64,000 bases of DNA from SURF-43 sp964628985 (GCA_964628985.1 CAZVNJ010000004.1:1-64000), one strand, 5' to 3'. Positions 51,317-60,399 are shown, numbered from the stretch's first letter. The notes: a model not told the origin generated them from the letters alone. Numbers and translations are program-made.

Positions 51317-52854
51317 TGCCCGCGGCCACGGAGACCTCACTCCCGCGCACCATCGATCGCATGGATGCAGACCGCCTGCGCCGCTATCGCGAATACCTCG
51401 ATTACCACGAGGGCCGTCGCGGCGCGCCGCCCGCCCGTCCACGCGAGCGCAGCCTCATGTTCAACTACGCCCGCGCGATCGTGGAGAAGGGCGTCTCCTA
51501 CCTCGTTACTGACCACCACCCGGAGGTCACCACCGCGGACGGCTCGGCCGAGGCGCGCTCCCAGGCAACCGAGGCGACGCGGCTGCTTGACGAGACATGG
51601 GAGGCGAACGACCTCGCACGCCTCGACGTCGAGACGGAGATCGATACGGCCGTCCTCGGTGACGGCGCCTTCAAGGTGACGTGGGACGACGCCGAGGGAC
51701 GGGTGGTGGTCACTGCGCCGGACGTGCAAGGTCTCTTCGCCTGGTGGCACCCGGACGACGTCCACCGCCTGCGGCGTGTCGCCTCTCGGTACACCCTGGA
51801 CGCGGAGGACGCCGCGGAGCGCCTCGGTCGCGCGCCACGCGCCACCGCAGGGGGCCGGCCGGCGCGCGTGGGGATCGTCGAGGCATGGACGGCTGACCGG
51901 TTCGACCTCTGGATGGAAGGCGAACTCGTCGAGAGTCGCGCCAACCCGTACGGCGTCATCCCCTTCGTCATCTATCCCAACCTGCCGAGGCCCAAGCAGT
52001 TCTGGGGCATCTCCGACATCGAGCCGATCCGCGGCACGCTCGAGGAGTTGAACCGCGCATACACGCAGTTGTCGCGCATCCTGGAACTCTCCGGGAACCC
52101 GATCGCCGTCCTCGAGAACGTGGAGGAGGCACGCGACATCGCGGTGCAGCCCGGCGCGGTGTGGGAGGTGCCGGAGCAGGCGCGCGCCTACCTCCTCGAC
52201 CTGCTGCAGGGCGGCGGCGTCCGCCTCCATGTGGAGTACGTGGACCTGATCTACCGAGCCCTGCACGACCTGGCGGAGACGCCACGGATCGCCTTCGGTG
52301 AATCGAGGAGCGACGCATCCGGGGTGGCCCTGCAGGTGGAACTCGACCCGCTGCTGCGGCGCGTCGCGCGGAAGCGCCTGATCCGCTCGGCCGCCCTCCG
52401 TCGCCGCGACCGCCTGATCCTCGACGTCGCCGCAGCACACACCGGCCGCACGTTCAGCCGCGTGCGCACGGACGTCGCCTGGGGCCCCGTCTTCGCGCAC
52501 GACCCGGGCATGCGTGTGATGCCCCCTGCCCCGGGTGCTGCGTCCCCACCGATCGAGGCCCATCGCAACGCAGCCTGGCCCCACCCCGCGACGCGCCGCA
52601 CCGCGCGCGGCCCCTCGCGAGGGCGGATGGCCGAGCCCCTCTCGGCCTCCGCCCTCGCTTTCCAGGCCGACCTCAACTTCGGGAGGTGCGGGCCTCGACC
52701 TCGGGATGCTCGCGATACCACGCCACCGTCCGTGCAAGCCCCTCCGCGAGGGGGACCTCTGGACGCCAGCCCGTCAGCCGGTGGGACGCGTCGATGTCCG
52801 CCACGCGGCTGTGCTCTAGCGGACGGGCGGGCAGTGCGCCGAACTCCGGGGTGA
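51316..52854 (+). CDS. Phage portal protein, 3'-truncated
   Basis: The first about 395 residues read as a portal protein of the SPP1 gp6 type: an N-terminal helical part, VETEIDTAVLGDGAFKVTWD, PFVIYPNLPRPKQFWGISDI, LNRAYTQLSRILELSGNP and ALQVELDPLLRRVARKR. After RTDVAWGPVFAHDPG (near 52505) the sequence becomes Pro/Arg-rich and shows no portal-like C terminus. The frame runs through a terminator (52617-52658) and into the 3' end of the opposite-strand epimerase gene before its stop. I therefore regard the gene as truncated at about 52.5 kb. Confidence 0.8.
   Translation: MPAATETSLPRTIDRMDADRLRRYREYLDYHEGRRGAPPARPRERSLMFNYARAIVEKGVSYLVTDHHPEVTTADGSAEARSQATEATRLLDETWEANDLARLDVETEIDTAVLGDGAFKVTWDDAEGRVVVTAPDVQGLFAWWHPDDVHRLRRVASRYTLDAEDAAERLGRAPRATAGGRPARVGIVEAWTADRFDLWMEGELVESRANPYGVIPFVIYPNLPRPKQFWGISDIEPIRGTLEELNRAYTQLSRILELSGNPIAVLENVEEARDIAVQPGAVWEVPEQARAYLLDLLQGGGVRLHVEYVDLIYRALHDLAETPRIAFGESRSDASGVALQVELDPLLRRVARKRLIRSAALRRRDRLILDVAAAHTGRTFSRVRTDVAWGPVFAHDPGMRVMPPAPGAASPPIEAHRNAAWPHPATRRTARGPSRGRMAEPLSASALAFQADLNFGRCGPRPRDARDTTPPSVQAPPRGGPLDASPSAGGTRRCPPRGCALADGRAVRRTPG
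52617..52660 (+). terminator. Strong terminator at the end of the phage cassette
   Basis: An 18-pair stem with one bulged T (GCGAGGGCGGA-T-GGCCGAG with its complement), five-base loop, then TTT. It is oriented for plus-strand transcription and lies inside the open portal frame, supporting the idea that the native portal end is missing. It also separates the cassette from the convergent epimerase gene. Confidence 0.8.
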
Positions 52855-53611
52855 TCCGTGAGTCCACACACTGCACGAGTTCCTCAACCACCGACCGGAT
52901 GGGCACCAGCCGCCCCGAACCCAGGTCTATCGTCTGCCCCGCCGCCTCTGGCGTGAGGGCGGCGGCGACCAGGCCCTCGACGACGTCGTCGACGTACACC
53001 CAGTCGACGAGGCGGTCCCCGCTCGTCAACTTCGGCGCCTCGCCCCGAAGCAGACACTCGGTGACGTACGGGATGAGCTTCTTCCGATCGGCCTGGGCCG
53101 GCCCATAGGTCATGAAGATGCGAGCCGTGACCACGGGCAACGCGTAGAGGGCGTGGAACATCCGCGCATAGCCGCTGCTTGCCCACTTCGCCGCGGCGTA
53201 GGGGGAACCGGGCGTGTTGTTGCCTTCGAGTGGTTCTTCCATGGACCCCGCCAGGACCACGCTCTGGCAGCCGTGCTCGGCCAGCGCGGTCATCAGATTC
53301 ACGGTGCTGACGAGGTTGCTCTGCAGGGTGCTCGTTACCACTGAGAGGTCGCGGCTGCCGCTGACGAGACTGGCGAGGTGGAAGGTGAAGTCCGGCTTCA
53401 CCTCGGAGACCACCCGATCGGCGACACCGGAAGTCGCGAGGTCGCCGGACCACCAGCGCACCCCGTCCGCCTCGTGGGGATGAGACTGGCGTGAGATTGC
53501 GTGGACCTGCGCCCCCGTGGCGAGGAGGCGGCAGCAGAGTGCGCCCCCAATGAAACCGCTCGCCCCCGTCACCAGGACGCGGCGGCCGTCAAAGGAAGTC
53601 GCGTGAGTCAT
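52673..53611 (-). CDS. NAD-dependent epimerase/dehydratase
   Basis: A 312-residue extended short-chain dehydrogenase. The Rossmann motif is VTGASGFIGGALC near residue 14, the catalytic YAAAKWASS (YxxxK) near 145, then RIFMTYGPAQ and VDWVYVDDVVEGL. This is the sugar-nucleotide epimerase/dehydratase layout; the exact sugar is not evident. The ATG at 53611 has a GAGGTGA site, so the longer reading to 53812 is rejected. The 3' end is overlapped by the runaway portal frame. Confidence 0.88.
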   Translation of the reverse strand: MTHATSFDGRRVLVTGASGFIGGALCCRLLATGAQVHAISRQSHPHEADGVRWWSGDLATSGVADRVVSEVKPDFTFHLASLVSGSRDLSVVTSTLQSNLVSTVNLMTALAEHGCQSVVLAGSMEEPLEGNNTPGSPYAAAKWASSGYARMFHALYALPVVTARIFMTYGPAQADRKKLIPYVTECLLRGEAPKLTSGDRLVDWVYVDDVVEGLVAAALTPEAAGQTIDLGSGRLVPIRSVVEELVQCVDSRITPEFGALPARPLEHSRVADIDASHRLTGWRPEVPLAEGLARTVAWYREHPEVEARTSRS

Positions 53612-53721
53612 GGCGTCACCTCGCTGCGGCCCTCGAATCTGTTGCTCGTGATGCCGAGGGGAGTTCTTCCTGCACGGATCATCCCCTAGGCTGTGCGGGT
53701 TCCTGTCCCGCTCCGACTGCA

Positions 53722-55689
53722 ATGGCGCCGGGCGTCGAGGCCGGCGCCAATGCGCGATCCATGATGACACCCGGGTCTCCGGCGCGGGCGGCTGGACACA
53801 TTTCGATCTCATCGAGAGGTCATAGCGAAGTGGGTCGGGGCGCCTCTATCCATCTCCGGCTGATCGGGCAGGCGCTGCAATACCGCTGCGCATTGGCCCT
53901 TTCGATCTTCGTGCTCTTCGGCGCGTCCCTGCTCACCGTCGCGACGCCTGCGCTCGTCGGATACGCGGTAGACACCGGGCTTGCCATCACCTCGGTGACG
54001 ACGGACGGGGTATCGGCGCAGGTGGCCGAGGGGGACATCGGGACGCTCGTGTGGGCGTCGGTCCTCGTCATGGTCGCCGCGGGATTCCGCGGCGCCTTCG
54101 TCTACGGGCAGACGTACCTCTCCGAGGCCGTCTCCCAGCGCATCGCGTACGACTTCCGCAACGCGCTCTACGACCGCCTGCAGCGCCTCTCGTATGCCTA
54201 CCACGACAAGGCTGAGGTCGGAGAGATCATGTCCCGAGCGACGGCCGACGTGGAGGGTGTGCGGCTCTTCGTCAGCCTGGGCGTGATCCGAGCGATCTAT
54301 GTATTCGTGCTGATCGCCGTCTCGTACGGGCTCATGCTCGCCACGAACCTGAAGGTCGGCCTCATCGCCCTCGCGTTCGTCCCGGCGATCGGCCTCCAGG
54401 CCTCGATCACCGCCATCAAGTTGCGCCCGATCTGGTTGCGCGTGCAGGAAGTGCAGGGCGAACTCGCCACGGTCCTGCAGGAGAACCTCACCGGCCAGCG
54501 CGTGGTCAAGGCGTTCTCCCGCGCCCAATACGAGCAGGAGAAGTTCGACCGCAAGGTCGAGGAGCTGTTTGTCCACTCGTACGGGACGGCCAAGTTCCAG
54601 GCATTCAATGAGCCGTTCATGGTCGCGCTCTGGCTGCTTTCCACGGCGGTGGTGTTCTGGGTGGGGACCAACGAGATCCAGGCGGGGCGCATGACCGTCG
54701 GCGACCTTGTCGCATTCCAGATCTACCTCTCTTTGCTGCAGGTCCCCGTACGCGCTATCGGCTTCATTGTGAACACGACGGCGCGCGCGCATTCCTCTGG
54801 CGCACGGCTCTTCGAGATCCTCGACGCCGTCTCGCCGGTGCAGGATGCCGAGGACGCTCAACCGCTGCGGCCTGGTCCGGGTGAGGTGGTCTTTGAAAAC
54901 GTGTCGTTCGGGTACGACCCAGCCCGCCCCGTCCTGCGCGGCATCAACATCGTTGCCCGCCCCGGGGAAACCATCGCGCTGCTCGGCCCCACGGGTTCCG
55001 GGAAGTCAACCATCGTCAACCTGCTGCCGCGGTTTTACGACGTGACCGAGGGACGCATCCTGATCGACGGCCAGGACGTGCGCGAGGTGACTGCCGAGTC
55101 GTTGCGCGCGGACATCGGCATCGTCCAGCAGGACGTCTTCCTGTTCGCTGCGACGATTCGCGAGAACATCGCCTATGGGCGCAGCGGCGCGACCAATGAG
55201 GATGTCGAGGCCGCCGCGAAGGCCGCCCGCCTGCATGAGTTCATCACCTCGCAGCCGGACGGCTATGAGACGTGGGTGGGTGAGCGGGGGGCGACGCTCT
55301 CCGGTGGCCAGCGCCAGCGGACGGCGATTGCGCGGACGCTGCTGATGGACCCACGCATCCTCGTCTTCGACGACTCAACAGCGGCGGTGGACATGCGCAC
55401 CGAGCACCAGATCCAGGAGGCCCTGCGCGAGTTGATGCGAGGACGCACCACCTTCGTGATCGCCCAGCGCCTCCGGACAGTGAAGGAGGCGGACCAGATC
55501 CTCGTGATGCGCAACGGCGAGATCGTTGAGCGTGGCCGTCATGACGAGTTGCTCGCCCTCGACGGCTTCTACCGACAGATCTACGACCTGGAACTCCGCG
55601 ACCAGGAGGAGGCCGCAGCCGCGGAAGCAGAGGCACAGGACGCGCGTGCGTCGCTCTCCGAGGCGAGCGCGCCGACGGGAGACCACTAG
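53722..55689 (+). CDS. ABC exporter half-transporter, degenerate-site subunit
   Basis: A 655-residue membrane-plus-ATPase subunit. Six transmembrane helices span about 45-370. The nucleotide-binding domain has GPTGSGKST (Walker A), LSGGQRQR (signature) and ILVFDDSTAAVD (Walker B), where the catalytic Glu is Asp. That makes this the degenerate-site half of a heterodimeric exporter. It is followed directly by the partner, whose GTG overlaps the stop by one base. A GTG at 53830 with GAGAGG upstream is an alternative start that removes a poorly conserved 36-residue leader. Substrate unknown; such pairs often export drugs or lipids. Confidence 0.92.
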   Translation: MAPGVEAGANARSMMTPGSPARAAGHISISSRGHSEVGRGASIHLRLIGQALQYRCALALSIFVLFGASLLTVATPALVGYAVDTGLAITSVTTDGVSAQVAEGDIGTLVWASVLVMVAAGFRGAFVYGQTYLSEAVSQRIAYDFRNALYDRLQRLSYAYHDKAEVGEIMSRATADVEGVRLFVSLGVIRAIYVFVLIAVSYGLMLATNLKVGLIALAFVPAIGLQASITAIKLRPIWLRVQEVQGELATVLQENLTGQRVVKAFSRAQYEQEKFDRKVEELFVHSYGTAKFQAFNEPFMVALWLLSTAVVFWVGTNEIQAGRMTVGDLVAFQIYLSLLQVPVRAIGFIVNTTARAHSSGARLFEILDAVSPVQDAEDAQPLRPGPGEVVFENVSFGYDPARPVLRGINIVARPGETIALLGPTGSGKSTIVNLLPRFYDVTEGRILIDGQDVREVTAESLRADIGIVQQDVFLFAATIRENIAYGRSGATNEDVEAAAKAARLHEFITSQPDGYETWVGERGATLSGGQRQRTAIARTLLMDPRILVFDDSTAAVDMRTEHQIQEALRELMRGRTTFVIAQRLRTVKEADQILVMRNGEIVERGRHDELLALDGFYRQIYDLELRDQEEAAAAEAEAQDARASLSEASAPTGDH

Positions 55690-57596
55690 TGGCCTACTGG
55701 GCAGGCGGTGGCGCGGCCGGCTGGTCCGGCGATGGCCTCCCCGGTGGACGCCCGAGGAGTCGCAGCGGCCGGATCGACGGTTGGGACTACGAGGAACTGG
55801 GGAAGATCTACGACTTCCCGCTGCTGGCGCGCCTCGGACCGTTCTTCTCGCCGTACAAGGTGCGCGCGGTGATCGCCGTCATAATGATGATAATCGCCTC
55901 GGTGACCTCGTACGTGCAGCCATTCCTCATGGGGAAGGGCGTGGAGCGGCTGGTGGCGAACCTCCAGGCGGGGACGCCGCAGTCGCTCGCGGCTGCGTCC
56001 GAAGACGTGCGGAACTTCGGAGTGCTACTGGTGAGTATCTCCGTGATCTCGTTCGTCGCGACGTACACGCAGCGGCGGATGACCGGGTACATGGGCCACG
56101 GCCTGCTGAAGAACCTTCGCTCGAAGATGTTCGCCCACCTCAACCGGCTCTCGCTCTCCTTCTACGACCACCAGGAAGTCGGGCGGGTGATGTCACGCGT
56201 GACATCGGACGTCGTCACGCTTCAGGAACTGATGACCACGGGCTTCCTGAACGTGCTGGCGGACCTGGTGGGGCTCGCTCTGGTCGTCGTCTTCCTCCTG
56301 GCCCTCGATGTCCAGCTGGGGCTCATCTCGCTCTCGGTCATTCCGGTGCTGATGGTGTTCCTTGCGTTCTGGCAGGGGTTCGCGGCCCGGGCGTTCATCC
56401 GCACGCGCATCGCGATCGCGATCGTCAACTCCAACCTGAATGAGAACGTCTCCGGCGTCCGGGTCGTGCAGTCACTGCGGCGCGAGCGGGAGAACCTGGC
56501 GCATTTCGCGCGGCTGAACCACGAGAACCTTGAGGCGAACCTCGACGCCGCGCGCCAGCAGGCCATCGTCATGCCAGTCGTCGAGGTGCTCTCGAGCCTG
56601 GCGACGGTACTGGTGCTCATCGTCATTGGCCTGCGCACGTTCAACGGTGACCTGGAACCGGCGACTGCACTCGGCTTCTCGACGGCGTTCTTGCTCTACA
56701 TCCAGCGCGTCTTCAACCCGGTGCGCGACATCGTGCTCCAGTACACCCAGTTGCAGCGTGCGATGGCAGGGGCGCGTCGTATTTTCGAGGTATTGGACAC
56801 GAAGCCAGAGATCGAGGATGTCCCCGGCGCGGTCGTCCTGCCGGACGTGCAGGGCCGAGTCGACTTCAACCACGTCCAGTTCGAGTACATCCCGGGTGTA
56901 CCCGTCCTGCGTGACTTCGACCTCCATGTGGAGCCGGGCGAGACGATCGCCCTCGTGGGCCACACGGGCGCGGGGAAGACCTCGGTCACCGCCCTTGTGA
57001 ACCGCTCCTATGAGATCACCGGGGGCCAAATCATGATCGATGGGATCGACCTGCGCACGATCGACCGGGCCTCGCTGACGTCAAGGATGAGCGTGGTTCT
57101 CCAGGAGCCATATCTCTTCTCGGGAACCGTCCGCGAGAACATCCGCTACGGCAAACTGGACGCGACTGACGAGGAACTGCGGGCCGCAGCAAGCGCCGTC
57201 GGCGCGGACGAGTTCATCGAGGCGCTCCCGGACGGCTACGACACTGTGCTGCAGGAGCGTGGCAAGAACCTGTCGATCGGTCAGCGCCAGTTGATCTCCT
57301 TCGCACGGGCGATCGTCGCGGACCCCCGGATCCTCATCCTGGACGAGGCGACGGCGAACGTGGACACGCATACGGAGAAACTGATCCAGCAGGCGCTGGC
57401 CACGATGTTGAAGGGGCGCACCTCCTTTGTGATCGCCCACCGCCTCAGCACGATCCGCTCCGCCGACCGGATCGTCGTGATGCAAAACGGACGGATGGTG
57501 GAGATCGGGTCACACGACGCGCTGATGGCCCAGGACGGCATCTACGCGGACCTCTACCGTATGACCTTCGCAGGGATCTCCGCAGACGAGGGCTAG
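55689..57596 (+). CDS. ABC exporter half-transporter, catalytic subunit
   Basis: A 635-residue partner of the preceding subunit. After a Gly-rich N terminus and six transmembrane helices (about 55-345), the ATPase domain has GHTGAGKTS (Walker A), LSIGQRQL (a non-canonical signature) and ILILDEATANVD with an intact catalytic Glu. In heterodimeric exporters such as TM287/288, the degenerate site combines the altered Walker B of one half with the altered signature of the other; the same distribution is seen here. It starts at GTG. Confidence 0.92.
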   Translation: MAYWAGGGAAGWSGDGLPGGRPRSRSGRIDGWDYEELGKIYDFPLLARLGPFFSPYKVRAVIAVIMMIIASVTSYVQPFLMGKGVERLVANLQAGTPQSLAAASEDVRNFGVLLVSISVISFVATYTQRRMTGYMGHGLLKNLRSKMFAHLNRLSLSFYDHQEVGRVMSRVTSDVVTLQELMTTGFLNVLADLVGLALVVVFLLALDVQLGLISLSVIPVLMVFLAFWQGFAARAFIRTRIAIAIVNSNLNENVSGVRVVQSLRRERENLAHFARLNHENLEANLDAARQQAIVMPVVEVLSSLATVLVLIVIGLRTFNGDLEPATALGFSTAFLLYIQRVFNPVRDIVLQYTQLQRAMAGARRIFEVLDTKPEIEDVPGAVVLPDVQGRVDFNHVQFEYIPGVPVLRDFDLHVEPGETIALVGHTGAGKTSVTALVNRSYEITGGQIMIDGIDLRTIDRASLTSRMSVVLQEPYLFSGTVRENIRYGKLDATDEELRAAASAVGADEFIEALPDGYDTVLQERGKNLSIGQRQLISFARAIVADPRILILDEATANVDTHTEKLIQQALATMLKGRTSFVIAHRLSTIRSADRIVVMQNGRMVEIGSHDALMAQDGIYADLYRMTFAGISADEG

Positions 57597-57633
57597 CGTC
57601 CGAGGACGGCGAGACATCTTCAGCGGTACAAAA

Positions 57634-57659
57634 GAAGCGCGCCCCTGCGGGCGCGCTTC
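57634..57659. terminator. Bidirectional terminator between the ABC exporter and SDR genes
   Basis: GAAGCGCGCCC, loop CTGC, GGGCGCGCTTC: 11 perfect pairs with AAAA before and T-rich sequence after. It serves the convergent genes on both sides. Confidence 0.85.
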
Positions 57660-57687
57660 ATCGTCTTGGGTGCCTCGATATCGAGGT

Positions 57688-58476
57688 CTAGAGGCCCTTC
57701 TCCTTCACGACTTCACTGTCGTAGAGGATGGCGCCATTGAGGACAGTCGCGGGCTGCTCACAGATCCAGACTGCCGCCTTGCCCATGTCGTCCGCGGTGT
57801 CGAAGTCGAGGTTCGGGTTCTCGCGGTCGTTGGAGGCCATTAGGTTGCCCGGCGTCTTGATCCGGCCGCTGGGGGAGAGGACGTTGACCGAGATCCCCTC
57901 GGCCTGATGTCGCCAGCCCTCGGCCTGCGAGAAGTGCTCGATAAGCGACTTCTGCGCGCCATAGAAGATGTCGCCCCCGCGCACCTTCGAAGGGTCGTAC
58001 GGGCCCGGTCCCGGGAAACGGGCCGCGCCAGAGGAGATGTTGATGATGTGGCCGCCCCCGGCCGCCCGGAGGTGCGGGTAGGCCTCGCGCATCATCAGGA
58101 TGACGCCCATGACGTTCACGGAAAACGAGAGGTCGATGTGGCGTGCCTGCACGGTCTCCAGCGTGCCCGGGACGAAGATCGCCGCGTTGTTCACGACGAT
58201 GTCGAGTTTCCCGTAGTGGCCGACGGTCGTCTTGACGGCATTTGCGATGCTCTCGGCGTCGCGCAGGTTCATCACGACGGGGATGGCGTCTCCGCCCTTC
58301 GCCTTGATCTCCTCCACAACCGAGTGAATGGTGCCGGGCAGGCGCGGGTCCTGCTGCACTTCGGTCCGCGCGGCCACCGCGACCTTCGCGCCTGCGGCCG
58401 CGAGGTACTTCGCAATGTCCGCGCCAATGCCGCGACTTGCGCCCGCGACGAGGGCGACCCGTCCGTTGAGTGCCAT
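57688..58476 (-). CDS. Short-chain dehydrogenase/reductase (SDR)
   Basis: A 262-residue classical SDR. The cofactor motif is VAGASRGIGADIA near residue 10, NNAA follows in VVNNAAIFVPGT near 95, the catalytic Ser is in INISSGAA and the YxxxK in YGAQKSLIEH near 170. A longer-than-usual insertion separates Ser and Tyr (ARFPGPGPYDPSKVRGGDIF). The ATG at 58476 is preceded by GGAGGGG. Substrate unknown. Confidence 0.88.
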   Translation of the reverse strand: MALNGRVALVAGASRGIGADIAKYLAAAGAKVAVAARTEVQQDPRLPGTIHSVVEEIKAKGGDAIPVVMNLRDAESIANAVKTTVGHYGKLDIVVNNAAIFVPGTLETVQARHIDLSFSVNVMGVILMMREAYPHLRAAGGGHIINISSGAARFPGPGPYDPSKVRGGDIFYGAQKSLIEHFSQAEGWRHQAEGISVNVLSPSGRIKTPGNLMASNDRENPNLDFDTADDMGKAAVWICEQPATVLNGAILYDSEVVKEKGL

Positions 58477-58718
58477 ATCCGTCCCCTCCACATGGCGACG
58501 CGATCCGCGCCGCCTCTCCTACCTCCAGGGCGCGCTCGGCGCTCCCGGGGTGTGCACGATAGCGCCTCTCCGGGCGCACGGCGGGGGCGACTCCCGAACC
58601 TCCGCGCCCGAATTCAGGGCAAACGGGTTGGCGGGTAGCGCCCCTTGGTCGGGCTCCGGGGTCAGGCTCCCAAGGGGAGGGGCGCGGTACGATGGATCCC
58701 AGTTTGAGGAGCCATCCG

Positions 58719-59225
58719 ATGTCTGACGCCCAGAACAATCGCCTCACCCGCAACAAGCGCGAGGGCATGGTGGCCGGTGTCTGCGCGGGGATCGCCAGTC
58801 GCTATGGCTACGATGTGGGCCTTGTCCGGCTGATCGCGGTCCTCCTGACCGTCCTGACGAGCGGCATGGGGCTGCTGATCTACGTGGTGGCCTGGGTCCT
58901 GATCCCGGCCGCGGACGCCCCGCCGCCGGCCTCGATGGGCGAGCGCCGCCGTGAATTCTCCAGCGAGGTGACCGCCGCCGCCGAGCGCGCCGCGGAGGCC
59001 GCGAAGATCGCCGCAGCGCACGCGCGCCAGGCCGCCGACGAGATCGCCGCCGTCGCCCGGGCCGCCCGTACGGAGACACCCAGCCCGTCGGCCGCCTCCT
59101 CGACTGCACCCCCGGTGGAGACGCCGGCGAGCACGACACCGCCGACGGCCGCGGCTGACCCGTCGATCACCGTCACGGACCCCGAGGCGGTCGACCCACC
59201 TGCGGGGGGCCCGCAGCAGCCGTAG
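58719..59225 (+). CDS. PspC-domain membrane protein
   Basis: A 168-residue protein. The PspC domain is at the N terminus: RLTRNKREGMVAGVCAGIAS then YGYDVGLVRLIAVLLTVLT and LIYVVAWVLIPA, with one or two membrane helices. PspC-type proteins act in envelope stress sensing. An Ala/Glu-rich helical stretch and a Pro/Thr tail follow. The ATG at 58719 has a GAGGAG site. A -10-like TACGAT lies at 58688-58693. Confidence 0.85.
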   Translation: MSDAQNNRLTRNKREGMVAGVCAGIASRYGYDVGLVRLIAVLLTVLTSGMGLLIYVVAWVLIPAADAPPPASMGERRREFSSEVTAAAERAAEAAKIAAAHARQAADEIAAVARAARTETPSPSAASSTAPPVETPASTTPPTAAADPSITVTDPEAVDPPAGGPQQP

Positions 59226-59251
59226 CGTCCCCAGCGCAAGGTCGCGTAGTA

Positions 59252-59277
59252 GGCTGCCTCCGCAGTAGGAGGCAGCC
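59252..59277 (+). promoter_or_regulatory. Hairpin sequestering the thioesterase ribosome-binding site
   Basis: GGCTGCCTCC, loop GCAGTA, GGAGGCAGCC: ten perfect pairs ending 3 nt before the ATG at 59281. The right arm contains GGAGG, the ribosome-binding site, so the stem would block it in RNA. It could instead be a DNA operator. Confidence 0.5.
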
Positions 59278-59280
59278 GCC

Positions 59281-59718
59281 ATGACCTCGACACCCCCCAC
59301 TCCCGAGGCGTTGCGTGCCCGCGTAGAGGCGCGCCCCGTCCCCTTCTGGGACACCCTCGGCATCGAGGTGGTGCGAGTGGACGAGCCGGGTCACGCACTG
59401 TTGCGCCTCGTGATGCGCCCACCCCTCGGCACGCGACGTGCGGAGGTAATGCATGGCGGCGCGATAGCGACGCTGATCGATGCCGCCGCGGGTGCGGCGA
59501 TCATCGCCTCGGTTGGTGATGACTCCGACTACGTGGGGCAGGCATCGCTGGACGTCAATATCTCGTACCTGAACGCGATCACTACCGAGGCACTCGCGGA
59601 GGCGCGCATTCTGCGCAGCAGCCGAACGATTGGCTTCACGCAGGTCGAAGTGCGCGACGAGAAGGGGACGCTCGCCGCGATCGGGCGTGTGACCTACTCG
59701 ATCATCCGGAAGGCGTAG
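59281..59718 (+). CDS. PaaI-family hotdog thioesterase
   Basis: A 145-residue hotdog-fold protein. AEVMHGGAIATLIDAAAG carries the HGG motif and the helix that holds the active-site acid. The strand pair VGQASLDVNISYLNAI and EARILRSSRTIGFTQVEVRD completes the fold. These enzymes hydrolyse acyl-CoA thioesters, often phenylacetyl-type. The start is fixed by the hairpin-embedded GGAGG. The downstream gene follows closely. Confidence 0.87.
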   Translation: MTSTPPTPEALRARVEARPVPFWDTLGIEVVRVDEPGHALLRLVMRPPLGTRRAEVMHGGAIATLIDAAAGAAIIASVGDDSDYVGQASLDVNISYLNAITTEALAEARILRSSRTIGFTQVEVRDEKGTLAAIGRVTYSIIRKA

Positions 59719-59771
59719 TGCGCGAGGGTAGGCCGGCCCTGTCCGATCCGCTGGGATGGAGATACGGCAGC

Positions 59772-60311
59772 ATGGCCACGATCGTCTTTGGGATGAACGT
59801 CTCACTGGACGGCTACGTCGATCACGACCACGAGGCGCTCGTGCCTGATCCCGTGCTCTTCCGACACTGGATCGAGCAGACGCGAAGCCAGACTGGCAGC
59901 GTCTACGGTCGCCGGCTGTACGAAATCATGCGGTACTGGGACGAGGACCGGCCTGAGTGGAGCCCGGACGAGCGTGAGTTTGCGGCGGCATGGCGAGCAC
60001 AACCGAAGTGGGTCGCGTCGCACACCCTGAAGTCAGTCGGCCCAAACGCGACGCTCGTACCCGATGACATCGAGTCGGTGGTCCGCCGGCTGAAGGACGA
60101 ACTCGCAGGCGAGATCGATGTGGGCGGCACGCGTCTGGCGCACAGTCTCGGCCAGGCTGGCCTGATCGACGAGTACCGGCTCTACCTTCACCCGGTGGTG
60201 TTCGGCGGCGGCACGCCCTTCTTCGCCGGCACCCTGCCGATGCTCCGCCCGGTGTCCCACGAACTGATCACCGAACGCATCCTCAGGCTGACCTACGTCC
60301 CCGCGGAGTGA
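59772..60311 (+). CDS. Dihydrofolate-reductase-like (RibD C-terminal) protein
   Basis: A 179-residue protein of the DHFR/RibD-C superfamily. MATIVFGMNVSLDGYVD is the usual first strand. YGRRLYEIMRYWDED, SHTLKSVGPNATLV, EIDVGGTRLAHSL and the C-terminal HPVVFGGGTPFF are all typical of YyaP/YwjB-like reductases. The true substrate is unknown and it is not expected to be the housekeeping DHFR. The ATG at 59772 fits the family; the longer reading to 59718 overlaps the thioesterase stop. Confidence 0.88.
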   Translation: MATIVFGMNVSLDGYVDHDHEALVPDPVLFRHWIEQTRSQTGSVYGRRLYEIMRYWDEDRPEWSPDEREFAAAWRAQPKWVASHTLKSVGPNATLVPDDIESVVRRLKDELAGEIDVGGTRLAHSLGQAGLIDEYRLYLHPVVFGGGTPFFAGTLPMLRPVSHELITERILRLTYVPAE

Positions 60312-60399
60312 ACCGCCCCGCGCTGAGCGGGACAACGGCGCGCGGCGTTGGTCGGGCACCGGGCTGACACCCGCCGATTCACCTCTGGGTCGACCTCTG

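Larger units (their letters stand above)
48418..52660 (+). mobile_element. Phage-derived cassette, left part
   Basis: Seven tightly coupled plus-strand genes, most overlapping by 1-4 nt, run from small membrane proteins through terminase and an HTH protein to a portal protein. They are preceded by a LexA-type promoter and followed by a terminator. No integrase, repressor, excisionase or replication gene is seen. The content fits a domesticated tailed-phage packaging module, gene-transfer-agent-like, or a prophage fragment. Confidence 0.7.

Noticed and set aside
52673..52854. The end of the portal reading frame beyond the terminator
   Set aside because: It is antisense to the conserved C terminus of the epimerase and encodes Pro/Arg-rich noise, so it is unlikely to be native portal sequence.
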